Shown here: positions 31,001-39,192 of the stretch, one piece after another
How the letters are laid out: each line of letters begins with the position of its first letter
Position numbering within the stretch: position 1 is the first letter of the stretch
From: Streptomyces sp. Tu 3180
Lineage (GTDB): Bacteria; Actinomycetota; Actinomycetes; Streptomycetales; Streptomycetaceae
Length of the DNA stretch: 64,000 nucleotides
NCBI RefSeq assembly: GCF_009852415.1
Contig: NZ_WOXS01000002.1
Span: 7,604,001-7,668,000 of the forward strand
Reading direction: 5' to 3'
Translations under genes and position numbers: made by a program
Notes under the pieces: generated by a model
Seen by the model: only the letters and a program-made list of their open reading frames with translations
The model's database searches: none
Told to the model about the DNA's origin: nothing

Positions 31001-34000
31001 AGGCGGCGGAGACGTCGGCCTCGTCGCGGACGTCACCCACCAGGTACTCCGCGTCGCCTCCCGCGTCCCGCACGCCGCGCAGCACCGCGGCCACCCGCTC
31101 GTCGGGCGCCGAGCGGCCCACCAGGAGCAGCCGGGCCCGCCGGCGCGCGGCGAGGTCGACGGCGACGGTCCCGCCCACCCCGCCCGCGCCGCCGAAGACG
31201 ATCAGCGCGGGCGCCGCGGCGGGCCACGGACCGCGCTCACCGCCCGGGTCCGCCGCCTTCGCGACCGGCGTCAGGCGTTCCACCAGCCGCCGGCCGTGGC
31301 CGTGGGACACGAGCGGCACCCAGGTGCCGCACGGCTCGGCGGCCGCCTCGGCCGCCCCCGTCACCTCGGTCGGGGCGTCGGCCGGAAAGCCCGGCAGGTC
31401 GACGGCCGCGGCGGTCAGCAGGCCGGACTCGTGCGGCAGCGACCGCAACGCGCCCAGCAGCGTGCCCTGGAGCGCCGCGCCGGGGGAGGGCCGGCCGCCG
31501 GGCACCGCCAGCCCCGTCGTGACGAGGGTGACCGCCGCCGGGTACCCGCGCGTGTCCAGCGCCCGCGCGAGCCGTACGAGCGTCCGCAGCCAGCGGCGCA
31601 CCTCCCGGTGACCGTCCGCGTCCGCCGTCCAGTCCGCCCCGCCCACGAGGAGCAGGACGCGGACGGGTCCCTCGGGCAGTCCGTCCGGCAGCCCGCCGCC
31701 GTAGGCCACGAGCACCGGCGTCGAGGCGGCCGCCCCTGCCTGTGACGGCCACCGGCGGGCCCAGGAACGGGCCGGTGCCTCCGTCGAGGCGTCGTGCACC
31801 AGGACGACGCCCGCCGCGGCCGCCGGGCCGTGCCGGCCGGTGTCCGGCAGGGGCTCGGGCACCCACCGCGGGGCGAGGCACACGGAAGGGGAAGGGGGCG
31901 GTGAGGATTCCGGTGCGGCCTCCGGTTCCGGGGCCCGGGGCCCGGGCTCCCGGGAGGGGCCGGGGGGCCGGTCCCCCGCCGCGGCGGCCGCGGGCCCGTC
32001 CGCCCACGGCGGGGGCAGCGGACGGCGGTCGAAGGGGTGCCCCGGCAGGGAGACCCGCCTGGGCCGGTCCGGACCGTTCCAGGCCGCCGTCCAGTCCACC
32101 GCCTCGCCGTCCAGCCATCGTCGCACGGGAGAGCCGTTCGCCGCGGCCTCCCGGGCGCCGACGCCGTCCGGCGCGACCGCCGGGCCGGTGACCGCGGGGT
32201 GCGGCCGGCCCTCGGCCAGCGCGAGCAGGGCCTCCCGCGCTTCCTCCGTGTCACGCACGGTCAGCGCGGCGCGCACCGGCAGCGCGGCGCGCCCCGTCTG
32301 CAGGGTCCGGGCCCAGGCGGCGAGGGACGGCCGGCCGCCCCGCTCGCTCCCGTCCGCCAGCCGGCCGGCCAGCCGGCGGGCCAGCACGGGCAGGGCGTCG
32401 GGCGTGGCCACCGACAGCGGCAGGACGTACGGGCCGGGACCGTCCGCGGCGGCGGGCACCTCGACCTGCTCCAGCACGACGTGGGCGTTGGACCCCCCGA
32501 TGCCGAAGGAACTGACCGCCGCCCGCCGGGGCGCGTCACCGGCCGGCCAGGGCAGCGCCCGGTCCGCGACCCGCAGCACGCTGCCGGACAGGTCGATCGC
32601 GGGGTTGAGCCGCGTGAAGTGCGGCATGGGCGGCACCTGCGCGTGCCGCATCGCCAGCACCGTCTTCACGACCCCCGCGAGACCGGCCGCGCCCTCCAGG
32701 TGCCCGATGTTGGCCTTCACGGAGCCCACCGCCACCCGGCCCCCGGGGCCCGCCGCCCGCGACGGCACGCCGTCGGCCTCCAGTGCCGCGCGGAGCGCCT
32801 CCAGTTCGACGGGGTCGCCGAGCGGGGTGCCGGTGCCGTGGGCCTCGACGTACCCCAGGTCGTGGCCGCGCAGGCCGGCCCGGGCGAGGGCGTCGCGGAT
32901 GAGCCGGGTCTGTGCGCGCGGACTGGGCGCGGTGGGGCCGGCCGCCCGCCCGCCGTGGTTGGCGGACGCGCCGCGCACCACCGCCAGCAGCGGATCGCCC
33001 TCGGCCTCGGCCCGGCGCAGGGACCGCAGCACCAGCCAGCCCGCGCCCTCGCCGCGCACGTACCCGTCGGCCGCCGCGTCGAAGGCCCTGCTCAGACCCG
33101 TGGACGACAGCATGCCCGCCCGCTGGAAGGCGGCCTGGTTGAACCCGCTGCCCAGCAGGTTCACCCCGCCCACCAGGGCGGTCTCGCACTCTCCGCGCTC
33201 GATCGCCGACACGGCCAGGACCAGCGCGGTCAGGGAGGCCGAGCAGGCGGTGTCGACGGTGATGCTGGGCCCGGTCAGGTCGTAGTGGTACGAGATCCGG
33301 TTGGCGAGGAAGGCCGGGAAGGTGCCGAGGGTCGCGTAGCCGTCCGGGCGCCCCTCCCGGACCGTGCGCTCCCGGAAGTCGTAGCTGGAGGTTCCGACGA
33401 AGACCCCTGTCCGGGTGCCGGCCAGCCGGCCGGGCACCAGCCCGGCGTCCTCCAGGGCGTGATGGCTCAGTTCGAGCAGCAGCCGCTGCTGCGGGTCCAT
33501 CGAGCGGGCCTGGCGCGGCGGGATCCCGAAGAAGGCGGCGTCGAAGTCGCCCGGCGCGTCGAGCAGCCCGGCCCGGGGCGGGGGCCCGTCCGCGCCGCCC
33601 GCGTCCGGGACGAAGTCCGCCAGACGGCCCGCCGGCACCTCCCGCACCGCGCACCCTCCGCCCTCCAGCAACCGCCAGAACGCCTCCGGCCCCTCGGCAC
33701 CGGGGAACGCGCACGCCATCCCGACGATCACGGCCCGGTCACCGGGCGGCGGCGGTGCGACGCCGTCGGGCACGGGGCCGGCGGGCGTGGCCGCGGGTGC
33801 GTCCGGGACGACGGCTGCCGCCGCCCCGGCGTGCTGCTCGGTGGGCACACCGGCCGGTGCGGCGGAACGCGCGTCCACGGCCGCCGCGAGGGCGCGCGGG
33901 GTCGGGTGGTGCCACACGGCGGTGGCCGGCAACCGGACCCCCCACCGCTCGCCGACGGCCGACGCCAGCCGCACGGCGCCGGACGAGGTCAGCCCCTGCT

Positions 34001-35672
34001 CGGCGAACGGCCGGTCCGCGTCCACCGGACACCCGGTGACCTCCCGTACGAGCTCCGTCAGCCGGGTCAGTGTCACGCCGTGGGCCGGGGCCGGCCCCGG
34101 GGCGGGGGGAGGGAACGCCCGGTCCGACGCGGTGCCGGCGGGCGGCGGCCCGGCGGGTTCCACGCCGGCGGTGGCGGGGGCGCCGGTGTCCGGGCCGGCG
34201 CCGGCCAGGCGTTCCACCTGTCGGCGGACGTCCGCGAGATACCGGGTGGCCTCGCGGCCGTTCAGGACGCCGTGGTCGTAGGCGAGCGTCAGCAGCCGGG
34301 ACCCGTCCGGTCCCGGAGCGGCGGCACCGAGGAACAGCGTGGCCACGGCGGGCGGCACCACCACGGGTGCCGCGTCCAGCGCCCCCTCCTCGTCCAGCGA
34401 GGAGACCAGCAGCGTGGCGGTCCCGTCGACCGTGGAACGGCCGGCCAGGGCGGACTCCAGGGCGTCCGCCCAGCGCGCGGAGAACTCCCCGAAGGTGCCC
34501 TCGCCCGCGCCCGGCAGGCCCGCGACGACCAGGTCGGCCTCGGCCGTGGCGACGGCGACCCCGACGGTGGTCCGGCGGAAGACCCGCAGGCCGTCGGCTC
34601 CGATCCGGCGCGCCCTGAGCCGGGCGTGGTCGCGCGCGGCCAGCGCGGCCAGCCGCACCAGGGCCTGGAAGTCGCTGACGAATCCCGCACCGGACTCCAC
34701 GCGCAGCCGGGCGGCGGCCCGGCGCAGCGCCGCGGCGTCGAGGGACAGGCTGACGGACGACGCCGTCACCTCCTCCCGCGCCCGGTCCAGCGCCCGGTTG
34801 AGCCGCTGCTGGGCCTCGGTGAGCGGTACGTCGTCGTAGTCGGGCGGGTCCTCGGACGACCGCCCGGCGGGCTCCCGCCCGCTCCCGGCGCCGTCCAGAT
34901 GACGGTCGATGTCGGCGGGGGTGAGCATCGAGCCGCGCCGGGGTATCGAGGCGAGGTCCGCCACGGACAGCCCGCGCAGCCGGGCGTGCTTGCGGGCCAG
35001 CGGAGACACCCGGACGGGCCGTGCGTCCGCCGGGGGGAGGGCCGGCTCGGTGACGCCGGCGGTGCCGACGCGGCCGGCGCCGGAGGGGGCGCCGCCGGTG
35101 CCACCCGTGGCGCCGGTACCGCCGGTGTCCCCGGTGCGGCCGGCGGCGTCGGGGCCGGCCGTCCCGCCGGGCCCGCGCACGCCGTCCGGGGCCGCCCCCG
35201 ACCCGGCCACCCCGTCCGTCCGGACCTCCCGGCCCGTCCGGTCCGGGCCGGTCCCTTCCGTCCGGTCCGATCCGGTCTCCTCCGCCCGCTCCGAGCCGGC
35301 CGTTCCCGTCCCGTCCGCCCGGTCCGCGCCGTCCTCTTGCGCCCCGCCCGTCCCGTCCGGCCCGTCGGCTCCGCCCGTCCCCTCGTCGGCCACCGCCGTG
35401 ACGCGGATCCGGGCCACCGGCGCGTCCGCCTCGACGGCGGCGCCCTCGGAGACCAGCCAGCTCTCCAGCTCGCCGTCCACGGGGGCGTCGACGTCCACGG
35501 TGACCTTGTCGGTCTCGCACTCGTAGAGGGGCTCACCGGCGCGGAAGCGCTCGCCCGGCTCCCGGTAGGTCCGCAGCAGACGTGCCCCGGAGGCGTCCTC
35601 CGACAGTCTCGGCAGGCACAGCGTCGTGGTCCGGCTGGTACACGGAACGTCGCCGCTCGTGGTGGCCTCCAT
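22005..35672 (-). CDS. 2-oxoacid dehydrogenase E2 fused to trans-AT PKS-NRPS loading and elongation modules (gene A)
   Basis: A 4555-aa first protein of the line (ATG 35672, AGGAGG just upstream). Residues about 1-90 are a lipoyl domain with the lipoylation site ETDKVTVDV (Lys56). A long Gly/Thr/Asp-rich linker follows, then an E1/E3-binding domain (SPLARKHARLRGLSV, about 220-260) and an E2 acyltransferase domain (about 277-487) whose signature reads DHGVLNG instead of DHRxxDG. Then: ACP (GLTSSGAV, about 560); KS (DTACSASL, about 806); KR (FGGAGGVGG, about 1495); ACP (GVDSLLHVEL); KS (DTMCSASL, about 2093); DH (HVVDGSPLLP, about 2557; VLDGAFQ, about 2733); KR (GGTGGLG, about 3062); ACP (GVDSIALM); C (HHLVADG, about 3567); A (TSGSTGRPKG, about 4025) with code D-I-L-Q-L-G-V-I-W-K, the glycine type; PCP (GGNSV, about 4457). 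No AT and no C-methyltransferase are seen. Inferred role: load an acyl starter made by the neighbouring E1 pair, extend twice, add glycine. Confidence 0.92.
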   Translation of the reverse strand: MEATTSGDVPCTSRTTTLCLPRLSEDASGARLLRTYREPGERFRAGEPLYECETDKVTVDVDAPVDGELESWLVSEGAAVEADAPVARIRVTAVADEGTGGADGPDGTGGAQEDGADRADGTGTAGSERAEETGSDRTEGTGPDRTGREVRTDGVAGSGAAPDGVRGPGGTAGPDAAGRTGDTGGTGATGGTGGAPSGAGRVGTAGVTEPALPPADARPVRVSPLARKHARLRGLSVADLASIPRRGSMLTPADIDRHLDGAGSGREPAGRSSEDPPDYDDVPLTEAQQRLNRALDRAREEVTASSVSLSLDAAALRRAAARLRVESGAGFVSDFQALVRLAALAARDHARLRARRIGADGLRVFRRTTVGVAVATAEADLVVAGLPGAGEGTFGEFSARWADALESALAGRSTVDGTATLLVSSLDEEGALDAAPVVVPPAVATLFLGAAAPGPDGSRLLTLAYDHGVLNGREATRYLADVRRQVERLAGAGPDTGAPATAGVEPAGPPPAGTASDRAFPPPAPGPAPAHGVTLTRLTELVREVTGCPVDADRPFAEQGLTSSGAVRLASAVGERWGVRLPATAVWHHPTPRALAAAVDARSAAPAGVPTEQHAGAAAAVVPDAPAATPAGPVPDGVAPPPPGDRAVIVGMACAFPGAEGPEAFWRLLEGGGCAVREVPAGRLADFVPDAGGADGPPPRAGLLDAPGDFDAAFFGIPPRQARSMDPQQRLLLELSHHALEDAGLVPGRLAGTRTGVFVGTSSYDFRERTVREGRPDGYATLGTFPAFLANRISYHYDLTGPSITVDTACSASLTALVLAVSAIERGECETALVGGVNLLGSGFNQAAFQRAGMLSSTGLSRAFDAAADGYVRGEGAGWLVLRSLRRAEAEGDPLLAVVRGASANHGGRAAGPTAPSPRAQTRLIRDALARAGLRGHDLGYVEAHGTGTPLGDPVELEALRAALEADGVPSRAAGPGGRVAVGSVKANIGHLEGAAGLAGVVKTVLAMRHAQVPPMPHFTRLNPAIDLSGSVLRVADRALPWPAGDAPRRAAVSSFGIGGSNAHVVLEQVEVPAAADGPGPYVLPLSVATPDALPVLARRLAGRLADGSERGGRPSLAAWARTLQTGRAALPVRAALTVRDTEEAREALLALAEGRPHPAVTGPAVAPDGVGAREAAANGSPVRRWLDGEAVDWTAAWNGPDRPRRVSLPGHPFDRRPLPPPWADGPAAAAAGDRPPGPSREPGPRAPEPEAAPESSPPPSPSVCLAPRWVPEPLPDTGRHGPAAAAGVVLVHDASTEAPARSWARRWPSQAGAAASTPVLVAYGGGLPDGLPEGPVRVLLLVGGADWTADADGHREVRRWLRTLVRLARALDTRGYPAAVTLVTTGLAVPGGRPSPGAALQGTLLGALRSLPHESGLLTAAAVDLPGFPADAPTEVTGAAEAAAEPCGTWVPLVSHGHGRRLVERLTPVAKAADPGGERGPWPAAAPALIVFGGAGGVGGTVAVDLAARRRARLLLVGRSAPDERVAAVLRGVRDAGGDAEYLVGDVRDEADVSAAFARCVRLHGRVDGVLHTAGAAENALLHDIGEDALGPLLDVKVDAVATLHRVRSRHPGTPLVLFSSFLATFGSQGGLGYAAANACLDRVAAALDGPDTPTRAVGWGLWRDTGMARDHGGRILAAFPGLRPLDTDEATRVLERCLAGPHPHVVVPGGRPRALEAFLTTPGPHPDDGPAGDPAGPPAAHTTERPARRPEADTVEEPARQRPEELEERIRSVVRAVLGAGRPLPPALPWRELGVDSLLHVELTSRLGEVFGPLPGTTLHEHGTIEDLARHLAGRAGVRDAPAAPEGAPATAPEARPRPAHSPVAARGAPPRATGAADAAEDADAPLVPAGRPPARPGPAAPGHPPAPHRRTPRPSVPAGAGRTQPPVAVIGLAGRYPGAPDPDSLWRLLSEGRSPVREVPEDRWDWRVAHVLDPGTTRWGCFLEDWDRFDAESFRIPPRDAAVLDPQERQFLETAWETFESAGYAPSALSAPGSPHRVGVYVGVTSPGNLLAQRDARLTGADNAEYGITAFSSVANRVSYALGLTGPSLAVDTMCSASLTAVHLACQALATGDADLALAGGVHLLLHPDRFGALGAVGMTSKGPRTRAFGAGGDGFVPGEGAGAVLLKPLERAEADGDTVYAVITGSSVNHGGRGSGYTVPNPVAQSDLVLRALERAGTAPHTVGYVEAHGTGTELGDPIELRALTRAFTTDERVRPHSVRIGSVKANIGHGEAVAGVAGLTKAILQLRHRRLVPSPHARPENPLLELAGSPFRVQHTAEAWQAAADEEDGPVTRRAAVSSFGAGGANAHVVLEEYRAAPDREDTDRPCVVPLAAPDTARLAESARRLAAALSAPAETLTGPAALRDIAATLAHGRADGPCRAAVVCADRGTLVEALEALAAGAGHPALVTEGTDGEPPAGVTAHEAAEAWRPARRWVRSGASARPAPSGPYRRVALPATPFGGGRHRVPRPATGAVEAALLPLRRGRALPLVAPGGPVGDRVPVALPAGHPWVTDHVVDGSPLLPGALAVEAVLEALLALGTNPYGSALEDVTFLTPWAGRITEAEVVLGPAGGDGTPDGAPGTGGRRPFTVRAGETELVRGGVAAAAPPRPLDGLTRYAPDRLAAALAPDGAEGGADDLYAVLEAHGFSYGAGYRAVRTAVRSGGEVVAALASDGPAAPAGRPALHPAVLDGAFQAAGYGAMAEAGLRPVARFRPFSVDRVVVHRPAVGPVYAHVRPVRLDDARGVHVFDLSLVDEAGVPVADVDGFLLRSEPLTRRPATVAPAPGAGRDTGAYALEWRPAGENPGPEPADLLVIGGDGPLCRALRAGAGVSLPWEALPPGEPEAARERLERALEGLAPDAGVLLVLDGLPAGDGFPAGEPDAALDAYERFAARTVQPVFAALRALVCARRLASAQVRIVACCPPAGAEAVQHALYGLVRTVAGETGRFGAGLVTVDRAWCAAAPDEAAAAVRGELGRTGAPSWTRPAADGRVDRAEPVEVPRAASSLPLRPDGCYLVVGGTGGLGRAVARSVLRREPGARVVVAGRRTRPPGEAETGRVTYLPCDVTDPEAVAGLAGELDRRGLRVAGVVFAAGVLRDGFLRTKTPAAVDDVVRVKALGAVLLDAALVRHPLDFFALASSVAVHVGNQGQSDYAFANGFLDGFAEDRARLAAAGLRPGRTLSVGWPVLEGGGMRPSESVLAFLRETYGLAPLPVTEAAEELWRLLACAPPAGGPARVVVAHGDLGRWAGATGARPARGDGRDRTAQTGAEPVRETRAEPETEPAGAHAAAVRWLTAEVSAVTGLAEAALAPDTPLDSHGVDSIALMRLARRLEGSLGRLPRSTLHDHDTIADLARALAVTHGSALASASRAASGGAPPPRPAAVPAGPASSPDTGAWPLTERLVPLWTAEQVAAPRAPYNLSVAWRLPAGQDRHAVGAAVTRLVALHPVLGRAVGPHSGTLRLLTPAADRTASGLLDVRGTAAGRLHDALVEESARRLPLDSGPALRAVLWDDGTGRDVLQVTVHHLVADGRSVELLGEDLGALCRDPEHRRAPGGSFGAFLAQEEEGAGAARAQEVRAWSDRLRDAPPAPRFPGGAPGAGDWAAGHAEYRMPGPLRDRLRALADRAGVSAFTVHLAAYALAVCAVTGSGSLLVAVPTYGRPDREYDRTVGNFVNSVPVRVRPVPELPLRRWLAEVQEEVRSALALAAVPYPSVAELCRGQGGEAAVPTLTFAYQNWPRPADAPRPPGERVFIRGQGGHWDLGLELTDTPDGVEVLANHRLTALTDGELDSFVDTWFTLAGALGADPDAPTGDLLGADALTLHGRFRRVAARRPQAEAVRDATGSLSYAEVDRRSAAVARAVRDAGARPGDPVAVLVRRGVHLPVALLGVLRAGCPYVPLDASYPPERLRSVLRDAGCAVAVTERSAARAAEGGAGPLDGGGPLRTVLLDDLPAAPPDEDRSGTGAPDPDGGPDPLAYLMFTSGSTGRPKGVAVGHRNVLHTLDAFRDLLGWSGRDRLMAVTTAGFDISVLELFLPLVTGATVVVADREAVRDPARLGRLLDEEDITVLQATPSGWRLLLDSGWRGRPGLTALCGGEPLPPSLAGDLAARVGALWNVYGPTEATIWSTAARLTAGAPVVLGEPVGATELLLVSRDADGAPSATPDGGTGELYIGGPGVAAGYWRRPGTTAERFTGHPLLPGRAGRWFRTGDLVRRAPDGGLCFVGRADGQVKIRGHRLELGEVEAVLADDPRVGQAVAVTVGEGPATRLAAVVTPAAGAAVPSAEELRASAARRLPEWMVPGTILVRDALPVTPNGKTDRAALARLAAGGGPTAPLRDGVPGAPPVDGVPGAPPAVSGTGGPYGTGVPSEPGPDGVPPVPREDELSRRLAEEWGRLLGVDRVPPDREFFSLGGNSVLIGSLFARLSEGFPDARLELADLFAHPTLADQVRLLTGRLAAGPPGREHAGESAPPPAGDGAHSADDRNGPPSAQQLRRERRRSARRTATKAG

Positions 35673-35725
35673 CCGACCTCCTGCTCGTGTGGTCCGACCG
35701 AACGGTCGCCGATCTCCCGTCCGCC

Positions 35726-35769
35726 ACTATGGGCAGCCCGTCTGACGCCGGCCTGATGCCCGCCTGACG
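35726..35769 (-). promoter_or_regulatory. Gene A promoter with SARP-type triple direct repeat
   Basis: Reading toward gene A, three heptamers CGTCAGG (35769-35763), CATCAGG (35758-35752) and CGTCAGA (35747-35741) recur every 11 bp. Nine bases later comes CATAGT (35731-35726), a reasonable -10. Heptamer direct repeats with an 11-bp period set a short distance before the -10 are the known operator layout of SARP activators. Transcription would start near 35719, giving a leader of about 47 nt with the AGGAGG site. The same core occurs before gene F. Confidence 0.7.
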
Positions 35770-35973
35770 GACCGCGGGCGGCCCCTCTCGCCGTGTCACG
35801 GGGGGCGAGGAGACTCACGGGACGGACGACGAGCCGCGCGGCGGTTCACCGGCCGGCCGCGCCCGGCACGAGGTCCGCCGGGCCGCGCGGGCCGCCTCCG
35901 GGGCCACCGCCCCGGCCGTCCACCGGCCGCACCGGTGGCCACCCGACGGCCACCCCGACGCACATGGAGAGAC
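35770..35973. other. Remainder of the divergent gene A / P450 intergenic region
   Basis: With the promoter above, this makes up the 301 bp between the two divergent genes. It is very GC-rich and must hold the P450 leader and probably its promoter. I see no clear -10/-35 pair, no TCAG repeats in the plus direction and no convincing small gene. Confidence 0.5.
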
Positions 35974-37164
35974 ATGGTCGCCAGCGAGACGCGTCACCCC
36001 TATCCCTTCGACCGCACCGTCCCGACCGAGATCCCGCCCCTGTACGAGGAACTGCGCGAAACGGAACGGGTCGCGAGGATCACCATGGCGACGGGCGACC
36101 CGGGCTTCCTGGTCACCCGGTACGAGGACGTCCGTTTCGTCCTCTCCGACCCCCGCTTCAGCGTCCGCCAGGACCTGCCGGGCGCGCCCCGCCTGACCGA
36201 GATGACCTTCGAGAGCGTGATGACGACGGACCCGCCGGTGCACACACGACTGCGCCGGCTGGTCTCCCGGGACTTCACCTCGCGCCGCGTCGAACGCATG
36301 CGCCCCCGGCTGGAGGAGATCGTCGACGGACTCCTGCAGACCATGGAGGACCAGGGCCCGCCGGCCGACATCGTGGAGTCCCTGGCGGTGCCGTTCCCGA
36401 TCACCGTCATCTGTGAGCTGCTCGGGGTGCCGTTGGACGACGTGACCCGGTTCCGCGGCTGGGCCGACACCATGGTGTCGCTCACGGGCTACTCGATGGA
36501 GGACTGGTCGGCGGCCCGCGACTCCCTCCAGGACTACCTGGACGGCCTCATCGTGGCCAAGCGGAAGGAGCCCGGTGAGGACCTGCTGAGCGCCCTGGTC
36601 GCGACCGCCGACCGGGAGGACGACCTGACCGACCGCGACGTGCGCTCGCTCTCCCTCATCCTGCTGCTCGCCGGGTACGAGCCGGCCTCGAACCAGCTGG
36701 GTTCCAGCGTGCTGACGCTGCTGCGCTTCCCCGGCCGGCTGACGGAGCTGCGGCAGCGGCCGGAACTGCTGCCGTCGGCGGTGGAGGAACTCATGCGCTA
36801 CGCCCCGGCCGGGGACGGCGCCCTCTTCCGCGTCACCCTGGACGAGGTGACGATCGGCGACACCCGCATCCCGGCGGGCAGCGCCGTCCTGGCGTCGACC
36901 CAGGCCGCCAACTGGGACCCGCGGCGCTTCGAGGACCCCAGGGGCCTGGTGCTGGACCGCACGGACAACCAGCACACCGCGCTCGGCCACGGCATCCACT
37001 TCTGTCTCGGTGCCGCCCTGGCCCGGCTCGAACTCCAGGTGGCGATCGGCGCGTTGCTGCGCCGCTTCCCCCGGATCCGGCTGGCCGCCGACGTCGCGGA
37101 CCTGCGCTGGTCGAGCCCCGGCTCCATGCTCAGCGGGTTCTCGGAGATCCCGGTCACCTGGTAG
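35974..37164 (+). CDS. Cytochrome P450
   Basis: A 396-aa soluble bacterial P450 (CYP105/107-like size). I choose ATG 35974, preceded by GGAGAG. The in-frame ATG 13 codons earlier adds an Arg-rich stretch unlike P450 N-termini. Visible motifs: ExxR as EELMR, heme loop LGHGIHFCLG with Cys344, and I-helix AGYEPASN, where the usual acid-threonine pair is Glu-Pro (Pro237). It diverges from the PKS gene A and converges on the ABC-F gene. In the published griseoviridin cluster a P450 (SgvP) is credited with the C-S bond of the thioether macrocycle, so this is a good candidate for that role. Hydroxylation of either antibiotic is the alternative. Redox partners are not in the window. Confidence 0.93.
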   Translation: MVASETRHPYPFDRTVPTEIPPLYEELRETERVARITMATGDPGFLVTRYEDVRFVLSDPRFSVRQDLPGAPRLTEMTFESVMTTDPPVHTRLRRLVSRDFTSRRVERMRPRLEEIVDGLLQTMEDQGPPADIVESLAVPFPITVICELLGVPLDDVTRFRGWADTMVSLTGYSMEDWSAARDSLQDYLDGLIVAKRKEPGEDLLSALVATADREDDLTDRDVRSLSLILLLAGYEPASNQLGSSVLTLLRFPGRLTELRQRPELLPSAVEELMRYAPAGDGALFRVTLDEVTIGDTRIPAGSAVLASTQAANWDPRRFEDPRGLVLDRTDNQHTALGHGIHFCLGAALARLELQVAIGALLRRFPRIRLAADVADLRWSSPGSMLSGFSEIPVTW

Positions 37165-37180
37165 GGGCCCGTCACCCGGT

Positions 37181-37219
37181 GGTTCCCCTCACCCGGGCCG
37201 GGCCCGGGTGAGGGGAACC
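37181..37219. terminator. Bidirectional terminator hairpin between P450 and ABC-F
   Basis: A perfect inverted repeat: GGTTCCCCTCACCCGGG (37181-37197) pairs with CCCGGGTGAGGGGAACC (37203-37219), a 17-bp stem with a 5-nt loop. It lies between the stop codons of two convergent genes (37164 and 37231). There is no T-run, as is common for Streptomyces terminators. Confidence 0.88.
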
Positions 37220-37230
37220 GTCCCGCACGG

Positions 37231-38865
<1,635 letters not shown>

Positions 38866-39035
38866 AGGGAGATCTCCAGACGGGACGCGTCGAGGGCGTC
38901 CCGGAACCCGCGGTCGCGCGCAGCGGCGGCGACGGCATGCGGGAAGGGGCGAATGGCTGTCTGTGCTGGGGAGCTCGCCTGCCCGTTCAGAAGATCATGC
39001 GGTCGAGTGTAGCGGCCGGGCGGACGTGGCGGCAA
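38866..39035 (-). promoter_or_regulatory. ABC-F promoter and long leader with a minimal leader ORF
   Basis: Reading toward the ABC-F gene: -35 TTGCCG (39035-39030), 18-bp spacer, -10 TACACT (39011-39006). The predicted start (about 39000-38998) falls on or next to an ATG that opens ATG-ATC-TTC-TGA (38998-38987), a possible leaderless three-codon ORF (Met-Ile-Phe). About 130 nt of leader follow, with a 7-bp hairpin GGGACGC/GCGTCCC (38902-38882) and the palindrome GGAGATCTCC (38877-38868) containing the Shine-Dalgarno site. ABC-F resistance genes are often controlled by ribosome-mediated attenuation, so an inducible leader is plausible. This is inference from sequence only. Confidence 0.5.
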
Positions 39036-39062
39036 AGGGACGGGCGGGGCGGCGGCGCCCCG

Positions 39063-39092
39063 CCCGGCCGTCGCGGCGCCGTCGCGGCCGGG
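39063..39092. terminator. GC-rich hairpin after E1 beta
   Basis: CCCGGCCG (39063-39070) pairs with CGGCCGGG (39085-39092), and the loop itself contains CGGCGCCG. It lies about 100 bp past the E1 beta stop and just before the ABC-F promoter, a likely terminator that separates the E1 operon from the resistance gene. The rest of 39036-39192 shows only further GC-rich dyads (for example GGCGC-TTC-GCGCC). Confidence 0.5.
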
Positions 39093-39192
39093 CCCAAGGC
39101 GCTTCGCGCCGCGGTCGGTTGCGCGCCTTCCGGCGCCGCCCGCCCTCCGTCGCCCGTCCTGTGACCGGTGGCTCCTGTCCGGCGGTCCGCGC

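Noticed and set aside
8569..35672. Acyltransferase domains within the PKS modules
   Set aside because: I looked after each KS for the GHSxG motif and a full AT. Only short flanking subdomains occur, as in trans-AT PKS. A free AT must be elsewhere.
35935..35973. N-terminal extension of the P450 from ATG 35935
   Set aside because: The extra 13 residues are Arg-rich and lie before the GGAGAG site. P450s of this type start close to the chosen ATG.
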